Shown here one piece after another: positions 52,352 to 52,839 of a DNA stretch of 52,839 nucleotides (positions within the stretch are counted from its first letter, which is position 1; every line of letters begins with the position of its first letter). Origin of the DNA: Corallococcus terminator. GTDB taxonomy: Bacteria > Myxococcota > Myxococcia > Myxococcales > Myxococcaceae. The position numbers and the translations under genes were made by a program. The stretch is taken from the NCBI RefSeq assembly GCF_003611635.1, contig NZ_RAVZ01000014.1, positions 1 to 52,839 on the forward strand. The letters run 5' to 3'. A model generated the notes under the pieces. The model was not told where the DNA came from, ran no database searches, and was given only the letters and a program-made list of their open reading frames with translations.

Positions 52352-52839
52352 CTACAGGCTCGCCAGCGCGACGCGGTACAGCGCGCGGTAGCCCATGCGC
52401 GGGGCGACCTCGAAGCGCTCCGCGTTGAAGATGTCGCCCAGGAGCGCCTGCCCGTCCGGCGTGGACTGCAACCCCAGCAGCGCCGACTCCAGCGACGCCA
52501 CCAGCGGCGCCGGCAACCCCATGGCCACGGGCACGCCGTCGTTGGGCGCCTCGTCCGTGTAGGCCAGCAATTCGAAGCGCGAACCCATCCCCTTGCCCAG
52601 CACGTCCTCCACGCCCGTGGCGAACGTCAGCCCGGTGGAGGCCGGCGGACAGAACACGCTCGTCACATCCGCCTTGCCCCCCAGCACCGCATCCAGCGCG
52701 CCCTGGTACGAGCCCGTGAACTGCTGCGACACGAACGCCCGCGACGGTTCCAGGCCCTGCGTCTTGAGGTAGGCGCTGGGCAGCAGGTAGCCCGCCACCG
52801 AATCGCGGTCCACCCACGCCGCCTTGGCACCCTTGAGCT
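52352..52839 (-). CDS. PhnD-type periplasmic binding protein, 5' end cut by window
   Basis: The frame runs off the right edge, so only about the C-terminal 162 residues are seen. VDRDSVAGYLLPSAYLK, FTGSYQGALDAVLGGKADVTSV and LLAYTDEAPNDGVPVAMGL are like phosphate/phosphonate ABC-transporter binding proteins of the PhnD family (lobe crossing, then the second hinge). It could bind phosphonate, phosphite or a related ligand, or be the sensing part of a larger protein. The signal peptide, transporter genes and any fused domain are outside the window. Confidence 0.75.
   Translation of the reverse strand, partial: LKGAKAAWVDRDSVAGYLLPSAYLKTQGLEPSRAFVSQQFTGSYQGALDAVLGGKADVTSVFCPPASTGLTFATGVEDVLGKGMGSRFELLAYTDEAPNDGVPVAMGLPAPLVASLESALLGLQSTPDGQALLGDIFNAERFEVAPRMGYRALYRVALASL

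Overview
The window is high-GC DNA and reads as a chromosomal segment of a delta-proteobacterium of the Myxococcaceae, most likely a Corallococcus- or Myxococcus-like species. The evidence is a C-terminal MYXO-CTERM-type anchor, ELWxxDGT/HYR repeat protein, many lipoproteins with repeat domains, a Hanks-type kinase, GTG starts and tight ATGA-coupled operons. The species is inferred, not proven. No rRNA, tRNA, CRISPR array, integrase or insertion sequence was seen.

Layout. 1-13.4 kb: a truncated NmrA-type reductase, a DUF2079-like membrane protein, an ATP-grasp protein, an operon for a cobalamin adenosyltransferase, epoxyqueuosine reductase (queG) and an EamA transporter, then thyA-folA, a cytochrome c/FTR1 iron permease fusion under a Fur-type box, a Nudix/metallo-beta-lactamase fusion and an HD phosphohydrolase. 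13.5-20.2 kb: a D-Ala-D-Ala ligase-like ATP-grasp enzyme overlapping a GNAT acetyltransferase, a secreted transglutaminase-like protein, a DUF255 thioredoxin-fold protein and a GT39-type glycosyltransferase. 20.2-23.9 kb: secreted proteins, including a pepsin-like protein, a 71-residue exported peptide with the exact six-cysteine spacing of CS-alpha-beta defensins, a cysteine-rich lipoprotein and a PKD-type lipoprotein ending in a CxxCH domain.

24.0-30.0 kb is the most unusual block: a tightly coupled five-gene minus-strand operon for an AfsA-like hotdog protein, an isoprenylcysteine-methyltransferase-like membrane protein, an extended SDR lacking the usual Tyr/Lys pair, a rifampin-phosphotransferase-like dikinase and a UbiA-type prenyltransferase. 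A strong inverted repeat covers its leader. Together they look like an undescribed pathway for a small lipid or isoprenoid molecule, possibly a signal. 30.2-34.4 kb holds the conserved circularly permuted ATP-grasp / alpha-E / transglutaminase triad, whose last member carries an N-terminal class-II amidotransferase domain without its nucleophilic cysteine.

34.7-52.8 kb: an ELWxxDGT/HYR surface protein, a DUF350 protein, a transglutaminase-like protein, a processive family-2 glycosyltransferase, a lipoprotein GH46 chitosanase, an SF1 helicase, a candidate SitA-like lipoprotein nuclease toxin with an adjacent candidate immunity gene, an alpha/beta hydrolase, a large lipoprotein with ASH-type repeats and a degenerate vWA domain, a Ser/Thr kinase with a repetitive tail, and a truncated PhnD-type binding protein.

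The two best leads for new biology are the defensin-like peptide (21530-21745) and the AfsA/UbiA operon (23973-30006); the toxin pair at 44631-46326 comes next.
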